NCBI RefSeq assembly: GCF_002933875.1
Contig: NZ_BFAV01000071.1
Location: 62,001 to 126,000 of the forward strand
DNA length: 64,000 bases
Origin: Desulfocucumis palustris
GTDB taxonomy: Bacteria; Bacillota; Desulfotomaculia; Desulfotomaculales; Desulfocucumaceae
Direction: 5' to 3'
The notes beneath the pieces were generated by a model. The model worked only from the letters and a program-made list of their open reading frames with translations, made no database searches and was not told where the DNA came from. Both the position numbers and the translations under genes were made by a program. Numbering within the stretch: the first letter of the stretch is position 1; each line of letters starts with the position of its first letter. Positions 8,026 through 16,339 of the stretch are shown here, piece by piece.

Positions 8026-10440
8026 ATGAAAAAAGTGATATATATCTTTTTTTGCATCGCGGCCTTATTGTTTTATTGCGTTCCGGCCCGGGGCGAAGCA
8101 AACGACTATTATACGGACATGAAGGATTCTTTTGCCGGGGACGCTGTAAAGGAGCTTGCCGGCCAGGGTATTGTCAAAGGGGTGGCCCCGGGTAAATTCG
8201 GCCCGGAACAGTACATAACCCGGGAACATTTTTGCGTGCTGGCGGCCAAAACCCTGGGGGTTACTCCGGTTTACCCGGATAGTCCTTCCTTCAAGGATCT
8301 CTCTCCCCGGGACCCGGCTTACGGTTACGTTGAGGCCCTGGCAAGGCTGGGCTTGATTTCCGGCAACGGCACAGGCTGCTTTAAGCCGGGCGAACCGGTG
8401 AAAAGACAGGACGCCGCGGTTATAGCGTACCGGGCGGCGGGTGACAGCGCGGCCGGTGAAGCAAAAATCAGCGACAGCGGGATGGTTTCCCCCTATGCCG
8501 CCGGGGCGGTTGATTTCGTAACCCTGAAGGGCTGGATGAGCGCCGGAAACGGCTATTTTTATCCCCTGCAGGGCCTTACCCGGGGGCAGGCGGCAGTTCT
8601 GGCCAAATACCTGTATGATGAAAGAAAATGGCAGGCCATGACCAGCCTGAGGGACGTTGCCCCCCGGAAGAAGTCTGCCGGGAAAAATCAGCAGTTGTCC
8701 CTGGCGCCCCTTCCGCCGGAGGAAATTCTGTCATATACCCCGGTTTACGGACTGGATGCCCCGGATTTGGCCTCCATGGAGGCCTATGGGAAATTCACGG
8801 CCCGGGGGCGCGCCGGAAATACCCTGATTACGGTTAATGCCGGGGATAGCTGGTATAATGTGGAGATGGCCATTGCCGATGCTTCGGTTCAGACCGGCGG
8901 GGATGCATTGTCTGCCACGGGAGGAACAAAGGGAGAAACCGAGCTGGAATATACATACAGGGTGGAACAGGCCTCCCCGGATTCGACCTTTCAGAATATG
9001 GAGCAAAAACAATACTCCGGCCCGGTGGATGGACTTCAGTCCTCCGGCGAGATTTGGACCGGCTTTTTGCGCCAGCAGGGACGGGACATAACTGCGGACC
9101 TGGGCCGGGTGACCTCCGTCAGCCAAATATCGCTGGAATTTAAACAGGATGTTAACGCCGGAATAAAAATGCCCGAATATCTCAAATGCGCCGTATCGGT
9201 GGATGGAGAAAAATGGTACTATCTGGGCAGGGTCAATCACGGGGTGTCGCCCGCGGACAGTTCGGTCCAGACCAGAGCGCTCCAGTTGACCTTTCCTCCT
9301 GTTAACGCAAAATATGTAAAGATAAGCTTTCCCGTGGATGTATACGTTTTTGCCAGGCATTTGTCGATTAGGGGAGGATTGCCGGCGGATAAACCGGCGG
9401 TGCTGTCCTCCGGGAACTGGGCCGGAATCGCGGAGCTGAATTACCTGCTTATTCCGGATATGAAAGATATTCTGCTGATATATTCCGGGACCGTGGCCAA
9501 CGGCAGCCCGGTTACCTGGAACACCGGAGACTTCCTGCCGCTGGCCGGCTACCTGGACACCGGCGGGGCCGTCCGGGGAAGGATGTTTGATACCATGCTT
9601 TTTTTGCCCTTTCCAGGAACCACCGGGAACAGGGATAATTGGAGCGCCTATCTGGACAGCCTTTTTGCTCCCGGACAACAGCTGCAGGCCCTGGACCAGG
9701 CCGTGGCGTCCGTAAATAATGCTCTGGGCGACTCTGCCAGGGAAAAGGTTATACTTACCCTGCCATACCCCGACCCGCAGCAGCACCAGTTCGGCACCCT
9801 GGATAAGGGGGAGGGGCCTCTTTCTTTCTCGGTGGAGGATGTGGACGGGGAAAAGGCTCTGGCCAACAGGCTGCAGGCTTTGCAGTGGTATTACGCCGCC
9901 CTTAAGGAAAAATGGCGGGGGGCGGATTTTAAAAACCTTGAGTTGGCCGGGATTTACTGGTACAAGGAAAACATAGACAATAGGATTCCGGGTGAGCGGG
10001 AGCTTGTGGTCAATACCGCCAAAATGGTGCGGGACGACGGGCAGAGGTTTTTCTGGATACCTTACTTTGGGGCGTACGGCTATCAGAATTGGCGTTCTTA
10101 CGGTTTCAGCCATGTTATCCTGCAGCCCAATTTTTATACCGCCGATGATATTGTTGAGGACCGGATGAGCCACGCCGCGGAGCACGCGGGCCGCTACAAC
10201 CTGGGGGTTGAACTGGAAATTGACGACAGGATAACTTACAGCCGCAACAATTTCGACCTGTTTTACAGGGAACTGGACTGGGCCGACCGGCTGGGACTGG
10301 ATGGGTCCGTCACCAACGCTTACTACGCCGGGTCGAAAACATTACTGAATGTACGTAACAGCGATGTGCCCCAGATAAGGGCCATTTACGACGATTTGTA
10401 CAGGTGGATTAACGGAACGTACCAGCCAAAAGGCAATTGA
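8026..10440 (+). CDS. Secreted SLH-domain surface protein with discoidin-like and DUF4855 domains
   Basis: 804 residues. A signal peptide (MKKVIYIFFCIAALLFYC, cleavage near ARGEA) is followed by three SLH repeats at roughly 33-75, 90-137 and 150-200, which anchor proteins to cell wall polymers. A beta-rich F5/8 (discoidin)-like region lies at about 345-450, with a DLGRVTSVSQISLEF segment, typical of carbohydrate-binding modules. The C-terminal half from about 467 matches DUF4855, a predicted TIM-barrel, glycoside-hydrolase-like domain. It acts outside the cell, probably at the wall. ATG 8026 has GGGGAAAAG upstream. The gene follows the degraded RAYT element closely and ends in its own terminator. 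The substrate is unknown, and enzymatic activity is an inference from the domain family. Confidence 0.85.
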   Translation: MKKVIYIFFCIAALLFYCVPARGEANDYYTDMKDSFAGDAVKELAGQGIVKGVAPGKFGPEQYITREHFCVLAAKTLGVTPVYPDSPSFKDLSPRDPAYGYVEALARLGLISGNGTGCFKPGEPVKRQDAAVIAYRAAGDSAAGEAKISDSGMVSPYAAGAVDFVTLKGWMSAGNGYFYPLQGLTRGQAAVLAKYLYDERKWQAMTSLRDVAPRKKSAGKNQQLSLAPLPPEEILSYTPVYGLDAPDLASMEAYGKFTARGRAGNTLITVNAGDSWYNVEMAIADASVQTGGDALSATGGTKGETELEYTYRVEQASPDSTFQNMEQKQYSGPVDGLQSSGEIWTGFLRQQGRDITADLGRVTSVSQISLEFKQDVNAGIKMPEYLKCAVSVDGEKWYYLGRVNHGVSPADSSVQTRALQLTFPPVNAKYVKISFPVDVYVFARHLSIRGGLPADKPAVLSSGNWAGIAELNYLLIPDMKDILLIYSGTVANGSPVTWNTGDFLPLAGYLDTGGAVRGRMFDTMLFLPFPGTTGNRDNWSAYLDSLFAPGQQLQALDQAVASVNNALGDSAREKVILTLPYPDPQQHQFGTLDKGEGPLSFSVEDVDGEKALANRLQALQWYYAALKEKWRGADFKNLELAGIYWYKENIDNRIPGERELVVNTAKMVRDDGQRFFWIPYFGAYGYQNWRSYGFSHVILQPNFYTADDIVEDRMSHAAEHAGRYNLGVELEIDDRITYSRNNFDLFYRELDWADRLGLDGSVTNAYYAGSKTLLNVRNSDVPQIRAIYDDLYRWINGTYQPKGN

Positions 10441-10448
10441 TAGTCAAA

Positions 10449-10486
10449 AGACCTCCCGGGGTTTGCCCCGGGAGGTCTGTCATTTT
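10449..10486 (+). terminator. Rho-independent terminator after the SLH/DUF4855 gene
   Basis: A perfect 13-base stem, AGACCTCCCGGGG / CCCCGGGAGGTCT, with loop TTTG is followed by GTCATTTT. The very strong stem makes it a likely bidirectional terminator. Confidence 0.85.
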
Positions 10487-10652
10487 GCCGCGAACCGTTA
10501 AATTTCAGATTAAATTTGAGTTTAACAGCAATAATTTTCCATTCCTTGTGGCTGTATGGCTGAGCATATTTCGAATTTGTGGACCCCCTAAATTGTGCCA
10601 CGCCATAAATTCAGCAATGACATGGTTTTCCAGGAGGGCTGTCAAACTCAAG

Positions 10653-11042
10653 TTAAAAGCTGCCGCCGTGTTTTTTTATAATCTCTTCCGCCTTTTTAAT
10701 TTTGTCTTCCGCCGCTACCACCGTAAGCAGGAATGCCCGGCCTCCCGCGATGCCGTAATTGGTGTCGCCGTAACCGCTGGCCGACGGGTCGGCTCCCATC
10801 AGTATCCTGATATCCTGGCTGGTCACACCCTGGCTGTTGGAGTACAGTGTGGGGCCGGTCACGGTCCTGGCCCGGTTTATAGGGTTGTTGTAACTTTCAT
10901 TGGTGGTTACGCCGTACCTGGAAATTCTGTCCAGCTGGACGTGATCAAAACCTGATTTTTTCAATTCTTCCTCCGCCTTCTGGCCGGCGTTGCTGGAAGG
11001 AAAAGAAGCCAGAACGGATCTTTCTCCGGGCGACAATTTCAA
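10653..11042 (-). CDS. Hypothetical protein resembling general stress protein 17M
   Basis: 129 residues, cytosolic, no signal peptide. The N-terminus (VLASFPSSNAGQKAEEELKKSGF) resembles the ferredoxin-like fold of Bacillus general stress protein 17M/YflT, in which a helix rich in Ala and Glu follows the first strand. The middle is Gly/Ser/Asn-rich and low in complexity (residues about 55-95). The C-terminus, FLLTVVAAEDKIKKAEEIIK, repeats a strand-helix pattern. TTG 11042 has AGAGGTG eight bases upstream. It is monocistronic and faces the SLH gene tail to tail. The role is unknown; the family link is tentative. Confidence 0.6.
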   Translation of the reverse strand: MKLSPGERSVLASFPSSNAGQKAEEELKKSGFDHVQLDRISRYGVTTNESYNNPINRARTVTGPTLYSNSQGVTSQDIRILMGADPSASGYGDTNYGIAGGRAFLLTVVAAEDKIKKAEEIIKKHGGSF

Positions 11043-11239
11043 GGGTAATACACCTCTTTTTTTCTTAGTATTACCCCGGGTGGAGTGATTTATAGGGCAG
11101 CGTGGCCGATAAATATTGTCCGGCCGGTTAAAGGGTTTGCCGGTTTTAAAACTGGTAAGTCCGGCCCGGGATTTCAGGGGAAAAGGACACGGATACCGAA
11201 CCCCGAAACGGGGGTTGGCGGATTGTGGAAGCGAAGGGA

Positions 11240-11500
11240 TCAGGCGTTGTTATAATCCAGCAGGAAATTGTTAACCAGGCTGTTATCGTTCACAAACCAC
11301 CATCTATCGTCATCACCCAGTATAAATAACCCGTGAATACCCCTGCGGTACGGATAAACTTTACCCTTGCTGAAAATTGCCTCTTCCCTGGCCTTTTTAA
11401 TATGCAGCATCTCATAAAAGGTATCCAGCCTGGACTTTTTGACGGCGTAAATGGTGTTGACACATTTAATCCTGGGATAATTGCTTACCGCTTTGTCCAT
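11240..11500 (-). CDS. Small hypothetical protein
   Basis: 86 residues, not recognised. The predicted product is basic and aromatic-rich, with RRGIHGLFILGDDDRWWFVND near the C-terminus. ATG 11500 is preferred to a TTG at 11536 because GGAAG precedes it at good spacing. It lies alone on the minus strand, upstream of signal peptidase I in the direction of its own transcription. A GC-rich hairpin (AACCCC / GGGGGTT, about 11196-11213) lies beyond its stop but lacks a clear T-run. Confidence 0.5.
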   Translation of the reverse strand: MDKAVSNYPRIKCVNTIYAVKKSRLDTFYEMLHIKKAREEAIFSKGKVYPYRRGIHGLFILGDDDRWWFVNDNSLVNNFLLDYNNA

Positions 11501-11571
11501 TGCAAACACTTCCTTGTAAGACATTGTATTAGACAAGGCTTTAGTTGGTCCAGGCCAATTTTGCGGGTGAT

Positions 11572-11598
11572 AAAGAATAACCCCGTATAACCGGGGTA
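11572..11598 (-). terminator. Probable terminator downstream of the signal peptidase gene
   Basis: On the minus strand a short stem ACCCCG / CGGGGT is followed by TATTCTTT. Weak but well placed just past the lepB stop. Confidence 0.5.
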
Positions 11599-11604
11599 AA
11601 GTGT

Positions 11605-12126
11605 CTATTTTATTATTTCGACATTTTTAAGAGGGTAGTAGCGGACAACCGCCTTTCCAACCACCAGATTTACCGGCACCGTCCCCCAGAATCTGCTGTC
11701 GTAACTCTTGTTGCGGTTGTCGCCCATTACGAAAATATTTCCCGGGGGAACTTTGTGGGGGGAAAAGTCGTCGGCCGGTTTTTCCATTTCGTAGGGCTCA
11801 TCTAAAGGTTTGCCGTTTATAAATACGGTTCCTTCATTAATTTCCACCGTGTCGCCGGGCAGGCCGATCACCCTTTTAATCATGTCATCCTTGAATTCGC
11901 TGGTCGCCGGCGGGTGGAAAACCACTATGTCCCCCCGTTCAATATCGGTTAGCTTGTACGATAATTTTTCAATCAGAAGCCGGTCGCCTACCTGCAGGGT
12001 TGGCAGCATCGACCCTGAGGGTATCCATCTGGATTCCGCCACGTAAGTCCTCATGGTCAGGGATAAAACCAGCGCGATACCCAGGGTGATTCCCCAGTCA
12101 ATAATAGTCTTCAAAATATTTTTCAT
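11605..12126 (-). CDS. lepB: Signal peptidase I
   Basis: Membrane-bound serine protease that removes signal peptides from exported proteins. 173 residues, the short Gram-positive (SipS) type. One N-terminal membrane anchor (residues about 8-25) is followed by the catalytic Ser39 in IPSGSMLPTL and the general base Lys84 in MIKRVIGLPGD. The conserved FVMGDNRNKSYDSRFWGTVP box lies near the C-terminus. The start ATG at 12126 has AGGAGCTG upstream on the minus strand. It would process proteins such as the SLH surface protein encoded nearby. It lies just downstream of a small membrane protein gene on the same strand, so the two may be co-transcribed. Confidence 0.95.
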   Translation of the reverse strand: MKNILKTIIDWGITLGIALVLSLTMRTYVAESRWIPSGSMLPTLQVGDRLLIEKLSYKLTDIERGDIVVFHPPATSEFKDDMIKRVIGLPGDTVEINEGTVFINGKPLDEPYEMEKPADDFSPHKVPPGNIFVMGDNRNKSYDSRFWGTVPVNLVVGKAVVRYYPLKNVEIIK

Positions 12127-12141
12127 GTGCTCAGCTCCTGT

Positions 12142-12519
12142 CTAATACATATTTTCCACTTCCGGTTTCAGCAGATAGATGACAATTAATACCGAAACAG
12201 TGGCGTAGGCTAGTTGAATAACTATATTAGCGGGGGACGAATCAACCAGAATCATAACTATTCCCAGGGGTATGTACAGGAAATACAGGTATTTTGCCAG
12301 GTGATAGCCCCATTTTTTAAAATTCCAAAGTCCGTGATACACCAGTAATTCAAGTACTCCTGTGACGACGCTGAACAGACTCATGGCGATTAACCAGGAG
12401 TGCTCCGGCGATTTTTCCGCCTGCAGGCTCATAAAGGTAAGGGTGCCCACAAAAATGGAAAAAAGGCCGCTGAGTAGCGAATATATTGAAATGACTGTAA
12501 TACCCGCGGGTCTTTGCAC
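12142..12519 (-). CDS. Small integral membrane protein, unknown function
   Basis: About 125 residues with four predicted membrane segments: ISIYSLLSGLFSIFVGTLTF, a segment at about 44-62 (LIAMSLFSVVTGVLELLVY), LYFLYIPLGIVMILV and VIQLAYATVSVLIVIYLL. The pattern resembles DUF2127-like membrane proteins, but I cannot name the family with certainty. The start is uncertain. The open frame extends to 12723, but that stretch crosses a strong hairpin (12574-12607), so GTG 12519 or TTG 12537 is more likely. It precedes lepB on the same strand with a short gap, and may share its transcript. Confidence 0.55.
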   Translation of the reverse strand: MQRPAGITVISIYSLLSGLFSIFVGTLTFMSLQAEKSPEHSWLIAMSLFSVVTGVLELLVYHGLWNFKKWGYHLAKYLYFLYIPLGIVMILVDSSPANIVIQLAYATVSVLIVIYLLKPEVENMY

Positions 12520-12959
12520 TGTGCAACAACTCTCCAATCCTTTGGCGGTTAGTGGCCTGCGCCGGACGGCAACAGCCAAAAACCGCCTCATCCGGCGGTT
12601 TGGCTGTACTCTGTGATGAGTTTGTTTAACAAAATACATTCTTGCCGGGTCATGCGGATTCCTGCCATATTGCATTAAATTTTTGTGTAAAATAAATTCA
12701 TTTGCGTTAATATATAACTTCAAAAGTCATCGGCATAATTTTCTAAAAATTAGTCACAGGCAAATGTGAATAATGTGGATTAATGTGAAACCGTTCACTA
12801 TAATGACGGCCGCCGACCGGCAGCTGTTCCGGGGTTTCTGCGGCGAAAGTATTTATTTAACCGTTTAACTGGAAAAGGAAGGAGTTAACAGCAATTCCTA
12901 GAATATATCCTTGTTCGTCAAAAGTAAGGCCGTTTACATGGAATAAAGGGGGAGTCCTT
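12520..12959. other. Intergenic region with divergent promoters
   Basis: No gene is supported here. It holds a hairpin at 12574-12607 (AACCGCC / GGCGGTT with flanking AGCCAAA / TTTGGCT), a palindrome GTGAAACCGTTCAC at 12785-12798, and a TATAAT at 12799-12804 that could be the -10 box for glgP, leaving a leader of about 150 bases. The -35 match is poor. The palindrome overlapping the promoter could be an operator. Confidence 0.4.
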
Positions 12960-15497
12960 TTGTACGCCTTCAGGACAATATCCGTAAAACCCAAACTGCC
13001 TGAGAACATAATCAGGCTGAAAGAGCTGGCTTATAACTTCTGGTTCAGCTGGAACACCCACGCCAGGGCGCTGTTTAGAAAAATAAACGAGCAGCTTTGG
13101 GACGAGGTGAGCCACAACCCGGTTAAATTCCTGCTGCACGTAAACGAGGAGGAACTGGAGGATATAGCCCAGAGCGATGAATACCTGAAAAATTATAACA
13201 AGGTATTTAATGATTTCGACCATTACATGACCAGGGACACCTGGTTCAGCAAGAAATATCCACAATATTCCGGCTCTCCCATTGCCTATTTTTCCGCGGA
13301 GTTCGGCCTTCATGAATCACACCCCATATATTCCGGCGGTCTTGGAATGCTGGCGGGAGATCATTTAAAGTCCGCCAGCGACCTGGGAATACCTCTGGTT
13401 GGGGTCGGCCTGCTCTACCGGCACGGATACTTCAACCAGGCCATCAACAGGGACGGCACCCAGGAGGCCCATTACCTGTATCACAATTTCTCGGAACGTC
13501 CTATTATACCGTTGACCAATGGCGGGGACAAAATGATATCCGTGGATATCAACGGGAGGAAAGTATACGCCAAGTTATGGAAATGCCTGGTGGGCCGCGT
13601 GATCTTGTACATGCTGGACACCAACATTCCGGAGAACAACCGCGAAGACAGGAAAATCACCGACCAGCTTTACGGGGGCGACCGGGAGACCCGGATATCC
13701 CAGGAGATTTTGCTGGGCATCGGCGGGGTCAAAGCCTTGAGGGCGGTGGGTATAAACCCGGCCGCCTGGCATATTAACGAGGGGCACGCGGCTTTTCTGG
13801 TTCTGGAAAGGATCAGGGAACTGGTGGCCTCCGGCCTGTCCTTTGACACGGCCAAGGAAATAGTGAAGTCAAACACCCTGTTTACCACCCATACACCGGT
13901 TCCCGCCGGGCACGACATGTTCGGGGCCGATTTGGTGGAACGCTTCCTGGGAAATCTGTACGGGGAGTTGAAAATTGAGCGTGAGGACTTGCTGGAGCTG
14001 GGCTGGGACGAGAACAGGAAGCAGTTTAACATGACCCTGCTGGCGCTGAATCTATCCAATTACTGTAACGGGGTCAGCAAGCTGCACGGTGAAGTGTCCA
14101 AGGAAATGTTCAGCTACCTGTATCCCGGGCTGCCGGTGGAGGAAGTGCCGGTGCATTACATTACCAACGGCGTGCATACAGGGTCCTGGCTGGCCCAGGA
14201 GCTGAAAGACCTTTACCATATATATCTGGGTGAGGACTGGGACGAAAATATAACAGACCGGAACATGTGGAAAAAGGTTAATGATATACCCGACAACCTG
14301 CTTTGGGCGGTTCACCAGTCCCTGAAGGAAAAGATGATTGCCTTTGTGCGCAATAGTTTGAAAAAGCAGAGAATACGCAATCAGGAACCGGCCCGCCGGA
14401 TCAAGGAAGTGGACCAGTACCTCAGGCCCAATGTGCTGACCATAGGCTTCGCCCGCAGGTTTGCCACCTATAAAAGGGCCGGCCTGCTGTTTTTGGACCG
14501 GGACAGGTTGAATAAATTGATTAACAACCCGCAAATGCCGGTGCAGATAATTTTCGCGGGCAAGGCCCACCCCGCGGACGCCGCCGGTCAGGAGCTGATC
14601 AGGCAGGTATACAGTATCTCCAAGGAAGAGGAATTCAGGGGAAAAATAGTTTTTTTGGAAAATTACGATATACACATGGCCCGTATTCTGGTGCAAGGGG
14701 TCGATGTGTGGCTGAATACTCCCCGGCGGCCCATGGAGGCCAGCGGCACCAGCGGTCAGAAGGCCGCGGCAAACGGCGTGCTGAATTTAAGTATTCTGGA
14801 CGGCTGGTGGCCCGAGGCTTATAACAAGGAAAACGGCTTTGTAATCGGGGAAAAGAAAGCTTATGAAAGCGAGGAATTGCAGGACAGGGACGATAGCTTT
14901 TCATTATACGCCACCCTGGAGGAAAGGGTGCTGCCCGCCTATTATAACCACGAAGGGGGATTCCCCAGGGAGTGGCTTAAGAAAATGAAGAACTCCATGG
15001 TTTCCATAGCGCCGGTGTTCAGCACCGAGAGGATGGTTCAGGAGTATACGGAACGCTATTACGTCAAGTCCATCAAACGATGGGAATACTTTATCCGGGA
15101 TAACTACTCGGCGCCCCGGAAATTGAAGGATTTTAAGCAGTTTATAACCGAAAACTGGCACCAGGTCTGTATAAAAAGGGTGGACACCAACGTCAACAGG
15201 GAGATGAGCGTGGGCAGCCTGCTGAAAATTAACGCTTATGCTGAGATCGGCCCGCTGAAGCCGGAGGATGTGGACCTGGAAGTGGTGTATGGCAATATAA
15301 CGGACCGGGGGCTGTCAAATCTCAGTGTTTCTCCAATGGTTTACGAAGGCAAAGAGGAGGACGGCACCCAGCGCTACCTGGGACAGCTTATACTGCCCCA
15401 GGGGACTTTCGGCTATACGGTCAGGATTATACCGGGGCACCAGGATTTCGTCCGTAAATTTGAACTGCCCCTGGTAACCTGGGCCGAGAACCTTTAA
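12960..15497 (+). CDS. glgP: Alpha-glucan (glycogen) phosphorylase
   Basis: Releases glucose 1-phosphate from glycogen or maltodextrins with pyridoxal phosphate; GT35 family. 845 residues, matching the shorter bacterial alpha-glucan phosphorylases that begin with a domain containing NFWFSWNTHARALF. Visible motifs are YFSAEFGLHESHPIYSGGLG, the LRAVGINPAAWHINEGHAAF region, ITNGVHTGSW, and RRPMEASGTSGQKAAANG, where Lys601 is the expected pyridoxal phosphate lysine. TTG 12960 follows GGGGGAG at good spacing. No other glycogen gene is adjacent. Its last four bases overlap the stop of a convergent small gene. Confidence 0.93.
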   Translation: MYAFRTISVKPKLPENIIRLKELAYNFWFSWNTHARALFRKINEQLWDEVSHNPVKFLLHVNEEELEDIAQSDEYLKNYNKVFNDFDHYMTRDTWFSKKYPQYSGSPIAYFSAEFGLHESHPIYSGGLGMLAGDHLKSASDLGIPLVGVGLLYRHGYFNQAINRDGTQEAHYLYHNFSERPIIPLTNGGDKMISVDINGRKVYAKLWKCLVGRVILYMLDTNIPENNREDRKITDQLYGGDRETRISQEILLGIGGVKALRAVGINPAAWHINEGHAAFLVLERIRELVASGLSFDTAKEIVKSNTLFTTHTPVPAGHDMFGADLVERFLGNLYGELKIEREDLLELGWDENRKQFNMTLLALNLSNYCNGVSKLHGEVSKEMFSYLYPGLPVEEVPVHYITNGVHTGSWLAQELKDLYHIYLGEDWDENITDRNMWKKVNDIPDNLLWAVHQSLKEKMIAFVRNSLKKQRIRNQEPARRIKEVDQYLRPNVLTIGFARRFATYKRAGLLFLDRDRLNKLINNPQMPVQIIFAGKAHPADAAGQELIRQVYSISKEEEFRGKIVFLENYDIHMARILVQGVDVWLNTPRRPMEASGTSGQKAAANGVLNLSILDGWWPEAYNKENGFVIGEKKAYESEELQDRDDSFSLYATLEERVLPAYYNHEGGFPREWLKKMKNSMVSIAPVFSTERMVQEYTERYYVKSIKRWEYFIRDNYSAPRKLKDFKQFITENWHQVCIKRVDTNVNREMSVGSLLKINAYAEIGPLKPEDVDLEVVYGNITDRGLSNLSVSPMVYEGKEEDGTQRYLGQLILPQGTFGYTVRIIPGHQDFVRKFELPLVTWAENL

Positions 15498-15793
15498 CAG
15501 CCGGTGGCCAGTCCCAGCCCGAAGGTCAGAAATCCAAGTTCCGTGCCGAAACAGTCAAATATCCTGATTTCGGTATTATAATACCCTATTTTCAGTGACA
15601 GGCTTATCCCGCGGGTTCTCAGGCCGTGCTTGTCGAACAACTGGATCAGCTCGCCGTAGATCCTGGCTTCGATCAAAAGCCTGGTGCCGGCTTTGAGCTC
15701 CGCCAGTATCTCCCGGCAGCGGTCTTTAAGTTCGGACAGCGCCTTTTCCAGCAGTTCCGGCGGGTATTCAGCGGATGTGTTTAAACAGTCCAT
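15494..15793 (-). CDS. Hypothetical protein
   Basis: 99 residues, not recognised. The N-terminal two thirds are helical and charged (PPELLEKALSELKDRCREIL); the C-terminus is hydrophobic and Gly-rich (GTELGFLTFGLGLATGC) and ends in Cys. ATG 15793 has AGAGGAG seven bases upstream on the minus strand, which supports expression. It overlaps the end of glgP by four bases, tail to tail. No homology-based function can be offered. Confidence 0.5.
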   Translation of the reverse strand: MDCLNTSAEYPPELLEKALSELKDRCREILAELKAGTRLLIEARIYGELIQLFDKHGLRTRGISLSLKIGYYNTEIRIFDCFGTELGFLTFGLGLATGC

Positions 15794-15894
15794 GGCAGCA
15801 CTCCTCTCTCCGGCGTTAACATGTATTGTATCACGGTAGATGTAAAATCCATGTCGGAGTTGGTCTGCCGCCGTAAAAGAATATCCCGCAAATT

Positions 15895-15924
15895 TAAAAC
15901 CCCGCGCAGGTGAGCGCGGGGTTT
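15895..15924 (-). terminator. Terminator after the AMP-binding C-terminal domain gene
   Basis: Stem CCCCGCGC / GCGCGGGG, followed on the minus strand by TTTTAAATTT. It probably works in both directions. Confidence 0.75.
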
Positions 15925-15927
15925 CCT

Positions 15928-16275
15928 TTAATCAACTCCGGTTAAGTTTTGAATAAGTTTGTGCTTCTGGCATTTGCCGCTGGGTGTTTTGGGTATTTCG
16001 GAAACCAGATGGTAGCGGCGGGGCCGCTCATCCGGCGCCAACAGACCGGAATCTTCCACGAAATGCTTTATATCCTGCACCGACAGATTTACATCCGAGG
16101 GAACGATAAAAGCTGCCAGATCGCTGTCACCGGACATATCAGGAATAAACACCGCCACTATATCATCCACCCCTGGATGGCGGTAAATGGCATCCTCAAC
16201 CTTTTTAACCAGAAATTGCCCGCGGGCGGTTGTCTCCTCAAGGCTGGTGGTCATAATATGAGCTTGCTCACTCAT
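15928..16275 (-). CDS. Free-standing AMP-binding enzyme C-terminal domain (acyl-CoA synthetase-like)
   Basis: 115 residues that match only the small C-terminal lid domain of AMP-forming acyl-CoA/acyl-ACP synthetases. It shows the usual strand-helix start (VKKVEDAIYRHPGVDDIVAV) and ends in the A10 motif PKTPSGKCQKHKL with the catalytic-type lysine. The large adenylate-forming N-terminal domain is absent, and no such remnant lies upstream. It has its own strong ribosome binding site (GGAGGTGAGGG before ATG 16275) and its own terminator, so it looks like a maintained gene rather than debris. It sits downstream of hbd on the same strand, which suggests acyl-CoA metabolism. It may complement a separate N-terminal half elsewhere, or be a degenerate remnant. 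Confidence 0.7.
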   Translation of the reverse strand: MSEQAHIMTTSLEETTARGQFLVKKVEDAIYRHPGVDDIVAVFIPDMSGDSDLAAFIVPSDVNLSVQDIKHFVEDSGLLAPDERPRRYHLVSEIPKTPSGKCQKHKLIQNLTGVD

Positions 16276-16339
16276 CAACCCTCACCTCCGTTAATCCGGT
16301 AGTCCGTTTATAGAACTAATTATTTAAATCAGCGCCCAA

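Noticed and set aside
8731-10185. 484-codon minus-strand frame opposite the SLH protein gene
   Set aside because: The plus-strand gene has a signal peptide and clear SLH repeats. The antisense frame has no recognisable motif and reflects GC-rich codon bias.
11043-11239. Structured riboswitch-like region between two small minus-strand genes
   Set aside because: There is a GC-rich hairpin, but no conserved core of a known class could be recognised.
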